This document shows positions 17,886-25,046 of a DNA stretch of 33,826 nt, piece after piece (positions within the stretch are counted from its first letter, which is position 1; every line of letters begins with the position of its first letter). Under the pieces are notes generated by a model. That model saw only the letters and a program-made list of their open reading frames with translations, was not told the origin of the DNA and searched no databases. The stretch covers positions 1 through 33,826 of the forward strand of contig JAGAAS010000061.1 in the NCBI GenBank assembly GCA_017615125.1, given 5' to 3'. The stretch is from Bacteroidaceae bacterium. Lineage in GTDB: Bacteria > Bacteroidota > Bacteroidia > Bacteroidales > Bacteroidaceae. Made by a program: the position numbers and the translations under genes.

Positions 17886-19223
17886 TTATGGCCCAACCAC
17901 TACGGTTTGCATTCGCTCGGGCAGGAGCCAGCGCTGAGCCAGTGTGCGCAGTTCTTCGGCACTCACGTTGACGATAGCGTCAATGACCCGTTCGATATGA
18001 TCCTCAGGAAGGCCAAGGGTACGAAGATAGATTGAGGCGTCAGCCATAGCGAAGGCTCCCTCATAATTGCGGCAGAGCTCGCCCAGCATGTAGTTGCGCA
18101 CCATCGTCAGCTCCGCCTCGGGCACCAGCTCGTCCTGCAGACGACGCATCTGCATGCGGATGCCCTCCACGACTTCCTGTGCCTTGTCGGCAACAGTTTC
18201 GCTGCTCACGACGAAGAAGGTGCGCCCGGTGTTCGTGAGCAGGTCGGCGCTGATGCCGTAGGTGTAGCCCATATCCTCGCGGATGCTCTTCATCAAACGG
18301 CTCCCAAAGAACCCGCCGAGGATGGTACAGAGCACACGCATGGGATAGTAGTCGTCGCTGTTGACATCCATCAGCAGTCCTCCCATGCGAATGCTCGACT
18401 GCACCAGATGCCCGTGCGACTGCACCAGCGGCGAAAACGTCCCGCCTGCCTTCTCCAGTTCATCCACCGAAAGGGGTTCCTCCACCTCACGCCTTGCCGG
18501 CAGCGGCGTCGCGCATCCCCAGGGCTCGCCAAAGCACTCGGCAACGATGGAGAGCGCCTCGTCGTCAACCTTTCCCGAGAGGCACACAAAGCTGTTGGCA
18601 GAGCCATAGAACGTCTGGTAGAACTGCAGCAGGTCGTCGCGTGTGACAGCCACGAAGTCCTCCTCTTCGGCAAAACGCCCGCACGGGTGTTCCTGCCCGT
18701 ACACCGCGCCGTAGAGCAACCTGCGCGCCATCACATCGCCTCGCTGCCGGCTCACCCTATGCTGCTGGAGGTTGTTCATGCGGATGACCTCGAAGCGATC
18801 CTGCGGGAAGACAGGGTTCAGGAGCATGTCGCGAAGGAGGGTGCATGTCTCGCGCACGAAACGGCTCAGCGTATAGAGGGTGATGAAGCTGTGGTGCACC
18901 GAGACGCTCAGCTCGAGCCAGGCACCGTAATAGTCGAGTTTCTCTGCCAGCACCCCCGACGTGAGCCGTGCCGTCCCCTCACGAAGCAAACGGTTGGTGA
19001 ACAGCGCCTGCAGCAGCTTGCTCTGCTCCCACTGCCCAGCCCCGATGACGATGTCTATGCGCAGCGCCTCGTGATAGTCGGAGTGGATGACGTATGCCGG
19101 CACGCCGTTTGGCAGCGTGTGCTCAGCGGGATGGGGAAATTGCGGGACGATCAACTGTCGGTAGCTCTCTTTCATCTGTACGGCTTGGAGACGGGTTCTG
19201 CCAGAAGTGTGCACTGACGGCAT
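17886..19223 (-). CDS. M16-family peptidase homologue, catalytic motif lost
   Basis: A 445-residue protein with the two-lobed M16B (pitrilysin/processing peptidase) fold. LPNGVPAYVI at residue 37 and REDMGYTYGIS near residue 314 are the standard landmarks. Active members have HxxEH; the aligned segment here is ALFTNRLLREGT near 73-84, so both histidines and the glutamate are replaced (A, N, T). The retained arginine and tyrosine in REDMGYTYG match the non-catalytic partner subunits of two-component M16 enzymes, which help bind substrate. No active partner is present in the window. ATG 19223 overlaps the PBP stop codon (TGATG), implying coupled translation; ATG 19175 is an alternative start. 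No signal peptide is seen, so it is probably cytoplasmic unless the start is wrong. Confidence 0.85.
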   Translation of the reverse strand: MPSVHTSGRTRLQAVQMKESYRQLIVPQFPHPAEHTLPNGVPAYVIHSDYHEALRIDIVIGAGQWEQSKLLQALFTNRLLREGTARLTSGVLAEKLDYYGAWLELSVSVHHSFITLYTLSRFVRETCTLLRDMLLNPVFPQDRFEVIRMNNLQQHRVSRQRGDVMARRLLYGAVYGQEHPCGRFAEEEDFVAVTRDDLLQFYQTFYGSANSFVCLSGKVDDEALSIVAECFGEPWGCATPLPARREVEEPLSVDELEKAGGTFSPLVQSHGHLVQSSIRMGGLLMDVNSDDYYPMRVLCTILGGFFGSRLMKSIREDMGYTYGISADLLTNTGRTFFVVSSETVADKAQEVVEGIRMQMRRLQDELVPEAELTMVRNYMLGELCRNYEGAFAMADASIYLRTLGLPEDHIERVIDAIVNVSAEELRTLAQRWLLPERMQTVVVGP

Positions 19224-21562
19224 CAGTTGAAGAAGTCGTCAAACTCCTGCGGGTTCGTCTCCTCCTGCATCGGCATGTAGAACTGCGAGCCCGATGCGCA
19301 GGGGTTGAAGTCGGCAGGCACGTTGAACTTCTCCGACTGCGAGTAACCCAGCTCCGGGTCGGCATAGACCTTCTGCATGTAGAGTCCCCACACGGGCAGC
19401 GCCATCGAGGCGCCCTGTCCGTCGCGCATCGAGTCGAAGTGGATGTCTCTGTCGTCGCCTTCTACCCAGCAGCCGCTCACGAGACGAGGCACATAGCCTA
19501 TGAACCATCCGTCGGAGTTGCTGTTGGTGGTTCCCGTTTTGCCGGCGATGGGTGCCGTAAAGTTGTAGCGGAAGCGGAGCCTGGTGCCCGTTCCCTGGTC
19601 GACAACAGCGCGCATCATGTCAATCATCTTGTACGATGTCTCGCGGCTGAACACCTCGCTGGTGGTAGGTGTGAAGGTAGCCACGATGTCGCCGTCGGCA
19701 TCCTCGATAGCGGTGACGTAGATGGGTTCGGTGCGTATGCCGTTGTTGGGGAAGGCGGTATAGGCGCCCACCATCTCGGCAACAGAGATGTCGCAGGGGC
19801 CGAGGCAGAGCGATATGGTCGGCTGGATGTCGAGGTTCCTGACGCCGAAGTTATGGATAAGTGTCTTCAGCGCGTATGGGTTGAGCTTGCCCATGAGGTA
19901 GGCCGACACCCAGTTGCTCGAGCGCGAGAGTCCCCACTTCAGCGACACGCGGTGCCCTATCATGCTGGCGTGCCCTCCGTCGCGTGGACTCCACACCCGT
20001 CCGTCCTCCGTGAGCAGCGTCTGCGGGCCATAGATGGTCTCGTCGCAGGGCGAGAAGCCGTTCTCCATAGCCAGCGTGTAGAGGAAGGGCTTCACCGTCG
20101 AGCCTATCTGACGGCGTCCCTGCGTGGCCATATCGTACTGGAAGCGCGAGAAGTCGGGACCTCCGACGTATGCCTTCACGTGGCCTGTGACAGGGTCGAC
20201 AGACATGAATCCGCAGCGCAGGAAGTGCTTGTAGTAGCGCAGCGAATCCATCGGTGAGAGCAGCGTATCGATGAGTCCGCGCTCATACGAGTAAATCTGC
20301 ATCTCCTGCTTCACGTCGAACGAGTCGCGGATGGCCTCGTCCGTGAGCCCCTTCTTGTTCATCAGCCTGTAGCGGTCGGTTTGCCGCATGGCTCGCGTGA
20401 GGCTGGCTTCTATCTCGCTTGCCGACAGGTTGTCGTAGGGCGCGTTCTTCTTGTTCTTCTTCGAGGCGAAGAAGCGTGGCTGCAGGTAGTTCTTGATATG
20501 CTCGTCGACAGCCTCCTCGGCGTAGCGCTGCATGCGGCTGTCGATGGTGACGTGTATCTTCAAGCCGTCGGTGTAGACGTTGTAGTTCTTGCCGTCCTTG
20601 TTCACGTTCTTGTTACACCAGCCGTAGAGCGGGTTCGTGGCCCAGTCGAGGCTGTCCTCGTACCACTTCTGCATCTGCCAGCCGCGGTAGTTCTTCTTCT
20701 CGGGCTGCTTGGCGGTCATCACGCCGCGCAGGTACTCCCGGAAGTAGGGCGCGAGGCCCGAGTTGTGATCCACGCGCCGGTAGTTGAGCACCAGCTCGCG
20801 GCTGCGGTAGTCGTCGGCCTCCTCCTTGGTGAGGTAGCCGTCGCGCTCCATGAGCGAGAGCACCAGGTTGCGGCGCTCCTTGGTGAGCTCCTTGCGGCGC
20901 AGGGGGTTGTAGAGCGACGAGTTCTTGCACATGCCCACCAGCGTGGCAGCCTCCTCGGTGGAGAGCTCGGCAGGCTCCTTGGCGAAATAGGTGTAGGCAG
21001 CCGTCTTGATGCCGATGGCGTTGTTGCCGAAGTCGTACTTGTTCAGATACATCGCCAGTATCTCCTCCTTCGTGTAGTAGCGCTCCAGCTTCACGGCTAT
21101 CACCCACTCGATGGGCTTCTGCATGAGTCGCTCCATCGTGCCAGAGGCCACCTCCGAGTAGAGCTGCTTGGCGAGCTGCTGTGTGAGCGTCGAGCCGCCG
21201 CCAGCACTCTTCTGCCTGAGGATGCCGCGCTTCACGATGGCACGCAGCAAGCCCTTCATGTCGATGCCCGAGTGGTCGGCAAACCGATGGTCCTCAGTGG
21301 CAATGAGCGCCTGCACGAGGCAGGGAGCCAGCTCGTCGTAGTCAACCCACACGCGGTTCTCGCCGCTGTAGCTGAAGGTGCCGAGCTGCACGCCGTCGGC
21401 AGAGATAATCTGTGAGGCAAACTTATAGTCGGGGTTCTCGAGCTCCTCCACAGGAGGCACATAGCCCACCCATCCCTTGTTGATGCAGGTGAAGATGCAG
21501 AAGGCTGCCAGCAACCCGGCCAGCAACAGGCCCCAGAGGATATAGATAATCGTTCGACGCAT
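19223..21562 (-). CDS. mrcA: Penicillin-binding protein 1A (bifunctional transglycosylase/transpeptidase)
   Basis: Polymerises glycan strands and cross-links stem peptides during peptidoglycan synthesis at the outer face of the inner membrane. The 779-residue protein has one N-terminal transmembrane anchor (IIYILWGLLLAGLLAAF). The GT51 motifs ATEDHRFADHSGID (catalytic Glu near 86), GGSTLTQQLAKQLY near 118 and AMYLNKYDFGNNAIGI follow. The transpeptidase motifs are STVKPF with the active serine near 489, SSN (SRSSNWV) and KTGTT near 674. All catalytic residues are present. The open frame extends to a TTG at 21577, but ATG 21562 gives the usual MRRT-anchor start. It overlaps the M16-like gene by one base and is preceded by a consensus promoter and an ATTTGATT-rich leader. 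Confidence 0.96.
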   Translation of the reverse strand: MRRTIIYILWGLLLAGLLAAFCIFTCINKGWVGYVPPVEELENPDYKFASQIISADGVQLGTFSYSGENRVWVDYDELAPCLVQALIATEDHRFADHSGIDMKGLLRAIVKRGILRQKSAGGGSTLTQQLAKQLYSEVASGTMERLMQKPIEWVIAVKLERYYTKEEILAMYLNKYDFGNNAIGIKTAAYTYFAKEPAELSTEEAATLVGMCKNSSLYNPLRRKELTKERRNLVLSLMERDGYLTKEEADDYRSRELVLNYRRVDHNSGLAPYFREYLRGVMTAKQPEKKNYRGWQMQKWYEDSLDWATNPLYGWCNKNVNKDGKNYNVYTDGLKIHVTIDSRMQRYAEEAVDEHIKNYLQPRFFASKKNKKNAPYDNLSASEIEASLTRAMRQTDRYRLMNKKGLTDEAIRDSFDVKQEMQIYSYERGLIDTLLSPMDSLRYYKHFLRCGFMSVDPVTGHVKAYVGGPDFSRFQYDMATQGRRQIGSTVKPFLYTLAMENGFSPCDETIYGPQTLLTEDGRVWSPRDGGHASMIGHRVSLKWGLSRSSNWVSAYLMGKLNPYALKTLIHNFGVRNLDIQPTISLCLGPCDISVAEMVGAYTAFPNNGIRTEPIYVTAIEDADGDIVATFTPTTSEVFSRETSYKMIDMMRAVVDQGTGTRLRFRYNFTAPIAGKTGTTNSNSDGWFIGYVPRLVSGCWVEGDDRDIHFDSMRDGQGASMALPVWGLYMQKVYADPELGYSQSEKFNVPADFNPCASGSQFYMPMQEETNPQEFDDFFN

Positions 21563-21570
21563 GGTTGAAA

Positions 21571-21606
21571 TAATCAAATAGTCAGATAATCAAATAATCA
21601 AATAAA
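21571..21606 (-). repeat. Tandem ATTTGATT units in the PBP1A leader
   Basis: Four near-identical 8-9-nt units (AATCAAAT on the plus strand, one variant GTCAGAT) lie directly ahead of the PBP1A start codon inside its predicted leader. They may serve as an A/T-rich unstructured ribosome landing region, since no Shine-Dalgarno sequence is seen. Confidence 0.5.
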
Positions 21607-21661
21607 TATGTTCGCGCAGCATCCCCGCTTCCCAAGCAGGCATACTTTTCATTTCAAAGGG

Positions 21662-21692
21662 CAAAGGTACAAATAAGCGAGCGAAATGCAAA
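21662..21692 (-). promoter_or_regulatory. Promoter of PBP1A
   Basis: On the minus strand TTTG (21692-21689) is followed after 19 nt by TACCTTTG (21669-21662). The leader to ATG 21562 would be about 95 nt. The upstream part of this promoter is duplicated 82 bp further upstream. Confidence 0.8.
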
Positions 21693-21796
21693 AGGAAAAC
21701 TTATTTTTCTTTTCATTCCCGAGCGCAAGTACCTTAGACAAAGTCAAAGGACGAAGAAGCGAGCGAAATGCAAAAGGAAAACCCGTTTTTCTTTTC
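21675..21796. repeat. Direct repeat of the PBP1A promoter region, 82-bp spacing
   Basis: A 26-nt block is identical at 21675-21700 and 21757-21782 (it contains AAGCGAGCGAAATGCAAAAG). Similarity extends on both sides over about 53 bp (21662-21714 and 21745-21796). In the outer copy the -7 box reads GTCCTTTG instead of TACCTTTG, so only the inner copy looks active. A further -7-like TATCTTTG lies on the minus strand at 21821-21814. Confidence 0.75.
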
Positions 21797-21875
21797 TTAT
21801 ACTTTTTTCACCACAAAGATACAATGCTCCCATTGCGCATCTCGAATCTTCTAGCCACTTTTTTCAAGATATTTT

Positions 21876-21953
21876 TTTGGAGAAAGAATCTCGCCGTATG
21901 GAGAAGGGAAAAATCTTTTTTCTCCTAGCATAATTCTTTTTTCTCCTAGCAAA
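21876..21953. repeat. Interspersed repeat, copy C
   Basis: This copy contains TTTTGGAGAAAGAATCTCGC at 21876-21895, then CCGTATGGAGAAGGGAAAAA, then two copies of CTTTTTTCTCCTAGCA in inverted sense. It matches the copy inside the addA-like gene over about 50 bp with few differences, and shares the TTTCTCCTAGCAT block with copy A on the other strand. The forward GGAGAAGGGAAAAA and the following TTTTTTCTCC can pair as a hairpin. No gene is nearby on the plus strand. Confidence 0.7.
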
Positions 21954-22168
21954 ATCTGCGCTGTGAGAGGAACCTTTTCCTGAATGCGAAAAAGCGAGGT
22001 TTTGATGCGAAAAATCACACCAAAATGCCCCGAAAATCGGACAAAATCCCCGTTTTTGGACACGAAAACACCCGAAGGAACACACATCTTGCACCCCTCG
22101 CATTTCGCTTGTTTGAAGCAACCGATTGATTATCTGTGCATTGATTATAGCCAAGGAGGGAGAAGAAT
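21954..22168. other. Gene-free stretch
   Basis: No reading frame here has convincing coding character and I recognise no RNA. A segment CGCATTTCGCTTGTTTG near 22099 resembles the GCATTTCGCTCGCTT block found upstream of the PBP1A promoter, so a degenerate promoter-upstream element is possible. Confidence 0.4.
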
Positions 22169-22333
22169 GTCACGATTGTCATTGTCATGAATGTCATTAA
22201 GCAATTTCGGATGCGGAAAGTCCGCATACTATATATAAGTATTTAAATAAATACTTATATATAGTATGAACCGAAAATCGCCCTCCCAATCAAAAAACCT
22301 TAATGACACTCATGACAACGTGACAATCATGAC
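22169..22333. repeat. Nested inverted-repeat element with GTCA/TGAC arms
   Basis: Outer arms at 22169-22201 and 22299-22333 are imperfect reverse complements, sharing GTCATGA-A/G-TGTCATTAAG and a second GTCA-rich block. Inside lies a perfect 20-bp inverted repeat at 22225-22268 (CATACTATATATAAGTATTT, 4-nt loop AAAT, then its reverse complement). A 7-bp GC-rich hairpin, ATGCGGA/TCCGCAT at 22211-22227, overlaps its left base. The whole could extrude as a cruciform or fold in RNA. No gene is inside. It may be a mobile-element remnant or a protein-binding site. Confidence 0.7.
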
Positions 22334-22370
22334 AAGGCATAGCTCAAACTCAAGCTTGGGGAAGGAATCG

Positions 22371-22411
22371 GCTCTGACCCTGGGAGAACGAATCGTTCTG
22401 TCAGGTCGGAG
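22371..22411. other. Compact hairpin of unknown role
   Basis: CTCTGACCCTG pairs imperfectly with CAGGTCGGAG, and inside it AGAACGA/TCGTTCT form a perfect 7-bp stem with a one-base loop. No T run follows, so this is not a typical terminator. It could be part of a small RNA. Confidence 0.35.
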
Positions 22412-22535
22412 ATGCTTCGCGCTTATGACAACGATAATGATTGTAAAATAGCCTGTATATCACTTTGTTGCAAACAATTTTTCACTTTTCGGAAAAAAAT
22501 GACAAAAAGATTCGAGATGCGCAATGTGCGCGTTG

Positions 22536-22543
22536 TACCTTTG
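22536..22543 (+). promoter_or_regulatory. Orphan promoter with boxA-like leader
   Basis: TACCTTTG at 22536-22543 is a perfect -7 element. The AT-rich upstream region carries only a weak TTCG at 22511. About 80 bp downstream, GTTCTTTGACAT at 22623-22634 resembles the boxA antitermination sequence of Bacteroidetes rRNA leaders, yet no rRNA follows. The downstream sequence to 22860 holds only short frames (for example 25 codons at 22658-22735) without recognisable products. Confidence 0.4.
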
Positions 22544-22860
22544 AAGCGTCAAAGGAAATTTAGACAATGTTTCAGTCCGAAGTCTGAAAAGGCGCCAGAT
22601 GACGGAGGACAGAGAACAGAGCGTTCTTTGACATACTTATCATACCCCCTCTTGCACATGCCGCACGCAATGAGGCAACGCGTTGCTGAGAACATCATCC
22701 TTTTTCCCCCCACGAATGGCAGGCGAAGCATATAACGCGACGGCTACTTCGTCACGAGAGAAAGTGTCATGGAGGTGCCGCCCGTGAGGGTTGCAGCTGT
22801 CGTGTAGGCTCCGCACAGAGGGCAAAAGAAGGGACGTCAGAACAAAAAAGTCGGTAAATG

Positions 22861-22892
22861 TTTGGCCGTTTCGAAAAGGCTCCCTATCTTTG
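22861..22892 (+). promoter_or_regulatory. Promoter of tRNA-Gly
   Basis: TTTG at 22861-22864 is followed after 20 nt by TATCTTTG at 22885-22892, full consensus, about 20 bp ahead of the tRNA 5' end. Confidence 0.85.
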
Positions 22893-22911
22893 CCGAAGAA
22901 AACATCATCAT

Positions 22912-22982
22912 GCGGAATTAGCACATCGGTAGTGCATCGGCTTCCCAAGCCGAGGAGGCGGGTTCGATTCCCGTATTCCGCT
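22912..22982 (+). tRNA. tRNA-Gly (anticodon CCC)
   Basis: The acceptor stem GCGGAAT/ATTCCGC, a D arm with CATCGGTAGTGC, the anticodon arm TCGGC-TTCCCAA-GCCGA and the T arm GCGGG-TTCGATT-CCCGT give a full cloverleaf. The anticodon CCC reads GGG glycine codons. The discriminator is T and CCA is not encoded. It has its own promoter and a following terminator, so it is a single-gene unit. Confidence 0.95.
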
Positions 22983-22984
22983 CA

Positions 22985-23022
22985 GGAAAAAGGGAGAAGC
23001 AACGAATGCTACTCCCTTTCCT
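22985..23022. terminator. Bidirectional terminator between tRNA-Gly and the symporter
   Basis: An extended stem (GGAAA, AGGGAG and AGCA pairing with TGCT, CTCCCT and TTCC, with small internal mismatches) is followed by TATTT on the plus strand. On the minus strand CTCCCTTTTTCC gives a T run. It serves tRNA-Gly and the convergent symporter gene. Confidence 0.8.
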
Positions 23023-23096
23023 ATTTAAATATAGCTTCAAGTCCGATTCCTGACTCTTCCCTGTCCTTTCTTCATAAATAGCCAAAGAGGAGCCAT

Positions 23097-24269
23097 TCAT
23101 CCTTTCGGCCTGCGTCGCACGGTGTCGACGATCAGCGCCAGCGCACCGTCACCCGTGACATTGCCCGCTGTGCCGAAGCTGTCCATAGCGATGTAGAGCG
23201 CGATGATGATTCCCTGCATGCTTGCATCGAACCCGAGTATGGAGGATATCAGTCCCAGCGCAGCCATGATGGCACCTCCTGGAACGCCTGGCGCGGCAAC
23301 CATCGTGATGCCGCACATGAGGATGAACCCCGCGTAGGTGCCGAAGTCAATAGGCATCCCCAGGCTCAACGATACCACATAGCAGCAGGCAACGATCTTC
23401 AGCAGGCTACAGGGCATGTGGATGGTAGCACAGAGGGGCACGGTGAAGTCGGCCACCTCGGGCGTCACGCCGTTCTTCTTCGTCTGCGCCAGCGTGACAG
23501 GTATCGTAGCAGCCGATGACGACGTGCCCAGCGCAGTAGCGTAGGCAGGGAGCATCGTCAGCAACGCGCGAAAGGGGTTCCTCTTTGCTACCGCGCCGGC
23601 AATGCAGAACTGCAGCAGGAGCACCGCCACATGCATGGCGAAGATGACGAGAATCATCTTAAGGAACATCCCGAGCACGGTGCCCACATGCCCTTCGGCA
23701 CCCATCTGCAGGAAGATGCCGAAGATATAAAGCGGCAGCAAGGGGATGATGACGCCCGTGATGACACCCGTAACTATCTGGCGGAACTCCGACAACACGC
23801 GCTTGAAGCCTGTCGCCCCCGCAGCCGTTGTCCCCAAGCCCAGAATGAACGCTAGCACCAGCGCCGACGTCACTGAGATGAATGCCGGCATTTCAATGGT
23901 GAAGAAGGGAGTGAGCCCTCCCGACATGTCCACCTCAGCCAGCGCCTCGACCGAATTACCAAGCACCGAGGGGCTCACATAACGGCAGGTGACGTAGGAG
24001 AACATCCCCGCAAGTACGGTTGACAAATAGGCAAGCCCCGCCGTCAGCAGCAAAAGCTTCCCTGCCCCGCGTCCCAGGTCGGCAATACCGGGAGCTATCA
24101 GGCCGACGATGAGCAGCGGGATGAAGAACCCGAGGAAGTTGCCGAAGATGGAGTTGAACGTGAGGAACACCCTCACGGCCCAGTCGGGAAAGAAAAACGA
24201 GCAGACGATACCCAGCGCGATGGCAATGATGACGCGCGGAAGGAGCGGAAGTTTTTTGAGATTTATCAT
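23097..24269 (-). CDS. Dicarboxylate/amino acid:cation symporter (DAACS family)
   Basis: An inner-membrane secondary transporter taking up glutamate, aspartate, serine/threonine or C4-dicarboxylates with Na+ or H+. The 390-residue protein has about eight transmembrane helices and the two family signatures. The serine-rich re-entrant loop GTSSSAATIPVTLAQ is near residue 248. VPGGAIMAAL is followed by MDSFGTAGNVTGDGALALIV, which carries the N-x-x-G-D substrate-binding motif. Exact substrate cannot be told from this. It is 42 bp downstream of a LolA-like gene on the same strand, probably one transcript, and ends at a shared terminator with tRNA-Gly. Confidence 0.92.
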   Translation of the reverse strand: MINLKKLPLLPRVIIAIALGIVCSFFFPDWAVRVFLTFNSIFGNFLGFFIPLLIVGLIAPGIADLGRGAGKLLLLTAGLAYLSTVLAGMFSYVTCRYVSPSVLGNSVEALAEVDMSGGLTPFFTIEMPAFISVTSALVLAFILGLGTTAAGATGFKRVLSEFRQIVTGVITGVIIPLLPLYIFGIFLQMGAEGHVGTVLGMFLKMILVIFAMHVAVLLLQFCIAGAVAKRNPFRALLTMLPAYATALGTSSSAATIPVTLAQTKKNGVTPEVADFTVPLCATIHMPCSLLKIVACCYVVSLSLGMPIDFGTYAGFILMCGITMVAAPGVPGGAIMAALGLISSILGFDASMQGIIIALYIAMDSFGTAGNVTGDGALALIVDTVRRRPKG

Positions 24270-24311
24270 GATGGAGTGTTTTTCAGTTGGCCTTAGAAGA
24301 CAGGATGACGG

Positions 24312-24935
24312 TTATCGCTCGTCCTTGATGGTGACGCCCGGGAAATCGGCAGCGTTGAAGACGACCTTGCTCTTGGAGACACCGAAGGAGATATCGTGCA
24401 TAGTCATCGTCATGCCCGACACCTTCGCGCTCAGGCTGAGAGGAAGGTAGGTGCCCTTGCTGACAGAGATATCCATCTGCTTGGGGGCTTCCTTGGACTT
24501 GTTCGTCTTCTGTTTCTTGAGTGTGAAGAACCAAGCCTTGTCCGTCTCTTTGGCCAGCGTGATGTCGTAGCCATCGGTGAGGCCTTCAAACATGTCCAAG
24601 TCGCCCTCGGGCTCAGAGTTCACAGTTACTTTTGCCTTCTCTATCTTCACTTCGTTCGTCTTGGAGTTGTAGGTCCACGTCGACTTGTCGTCCTCCCAGA
24701 CGATGACATCAATACCCATTGTCTTCGTCTCCATGCGAAAATAATCCCCGAGCATATACGTCTTAGTGGATATTGTGCCGACGATGGGAACCTTGACGTC
24801 GGTAATCATGGAGACACCGTCGGCCTCGTGCTTGTCGAGCTCTGTTTCCATGCGCGAGAGGATTTCCTGAGGCGTCTGCGCGAAAGCAGCAACTACGAAT
24901 GTCAGAACGGTAGCAAGGGCAAAAAGTCTTTTCAT
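24312..24935 (-). CDS. LolA-like outer-membrane lipoprotein carrier
   Basis: A periplasmic protein of 207 residues with a signal peptide (MKRLFALATVLTFVVAAFAQ). The body is a single run of antiparallel strands typical of the LolA/LolB fold: TPQEILSRMETELDKHEADG at the start, then GDYFRMETKTMGIDVIVWEDD and STWTYNSKTNEVKIEKA, the pattern seen in the Bacteroidales LolA-like family. LolA carries lipoproteins across the periplasm to the outer membrane. This divergent form may be LolA itself or a relative with another hydrophobic ligand. It starts a two-gene unit with the symporter and is divergent from the addA-like gene. A -7-like TATTTTTG lies about 30 bp upstream. Confidence 0.8.
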   Translation of the reverse strand: MKRLFALATVLTFVVAAFAQTPQEILSRMETELDKHEADGVSMITDVKVPIVGTISTKTYMLGDYFRMETKTMGIDVIVWEDDKSTWTYNSKTNEVKIEKAKVTVNSEPEGDLDMFEGLTDGYDITLAKETDKAWFFTLKKQKTNKSKEAPKQMDISVSKGTYLPLSLSAKVSGMTMTMHDISFGVSKSKVVFNAADFPGVTIKDER

Positions 24936-24961
24936 TTTCTCAGTTTTTATTGTTCTGGCGA

Positions 24962-24969
24962 CAAAAATA
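24962..24969 (-). promoter_or_regulatory. Possible -7 element of the LolA-like gene
   Basis: On the minus strand TATTTTTG (24969-24962) fits TAnnTTTG and lies 27 bp ahead of the start codon. No good TTTG is present at the usual spacing, so the call is tentative. Confidence 0.45.
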
Positions 24970-25034
24970 GTAATAGATTGCGAAAAAGAAGAAGATTCTG
25001 CGAAAAGTGCGCAACATGTTTCATCTTTTTAGCA

Positions 25035-25042
25035 TATATTTG
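25035..25042 (+). promoter_or_regulatory. -7 element of the addA-like operon, almost touching the ATG
   Basis: TATATTTG at 25035-25042 is a perfect -7 element. The ATG follows after only four bases, at 25047. Since Bacteroidetes transcripts start a few bases after this box, the mRNA would be leaderless or nearly so. Confidence 0.6.
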
Positions 25043-25046
25043 CACT

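Noticed and set aside
19094-21415. Long plus-strand open frames (387 and 344 codons) opposite PBP1A and the M16 homologue
   Set aside because: The minus strand encodes all PBP1A catalytic motifs over the same bases. The opposite translations are rich in R, V, H and L, typical of antisense frames in GC-rich genes.
22412-22948. Frames of 107 codons (+) and 102 codons (-) in the gene-free region before tRNA-Gly
   Set aside because: They overlap each other and promoter elements; the minus one runs through the tRNA. Neither has a recognisable motif or steady codon use.
24396-25046. In-frame upstream extension of the addA-like gene by 217 codons
   Set aside because: It runs antisense through the LolA-like gene and across the promoter. 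The conserved N-terminus starts at the ATG at 25047.
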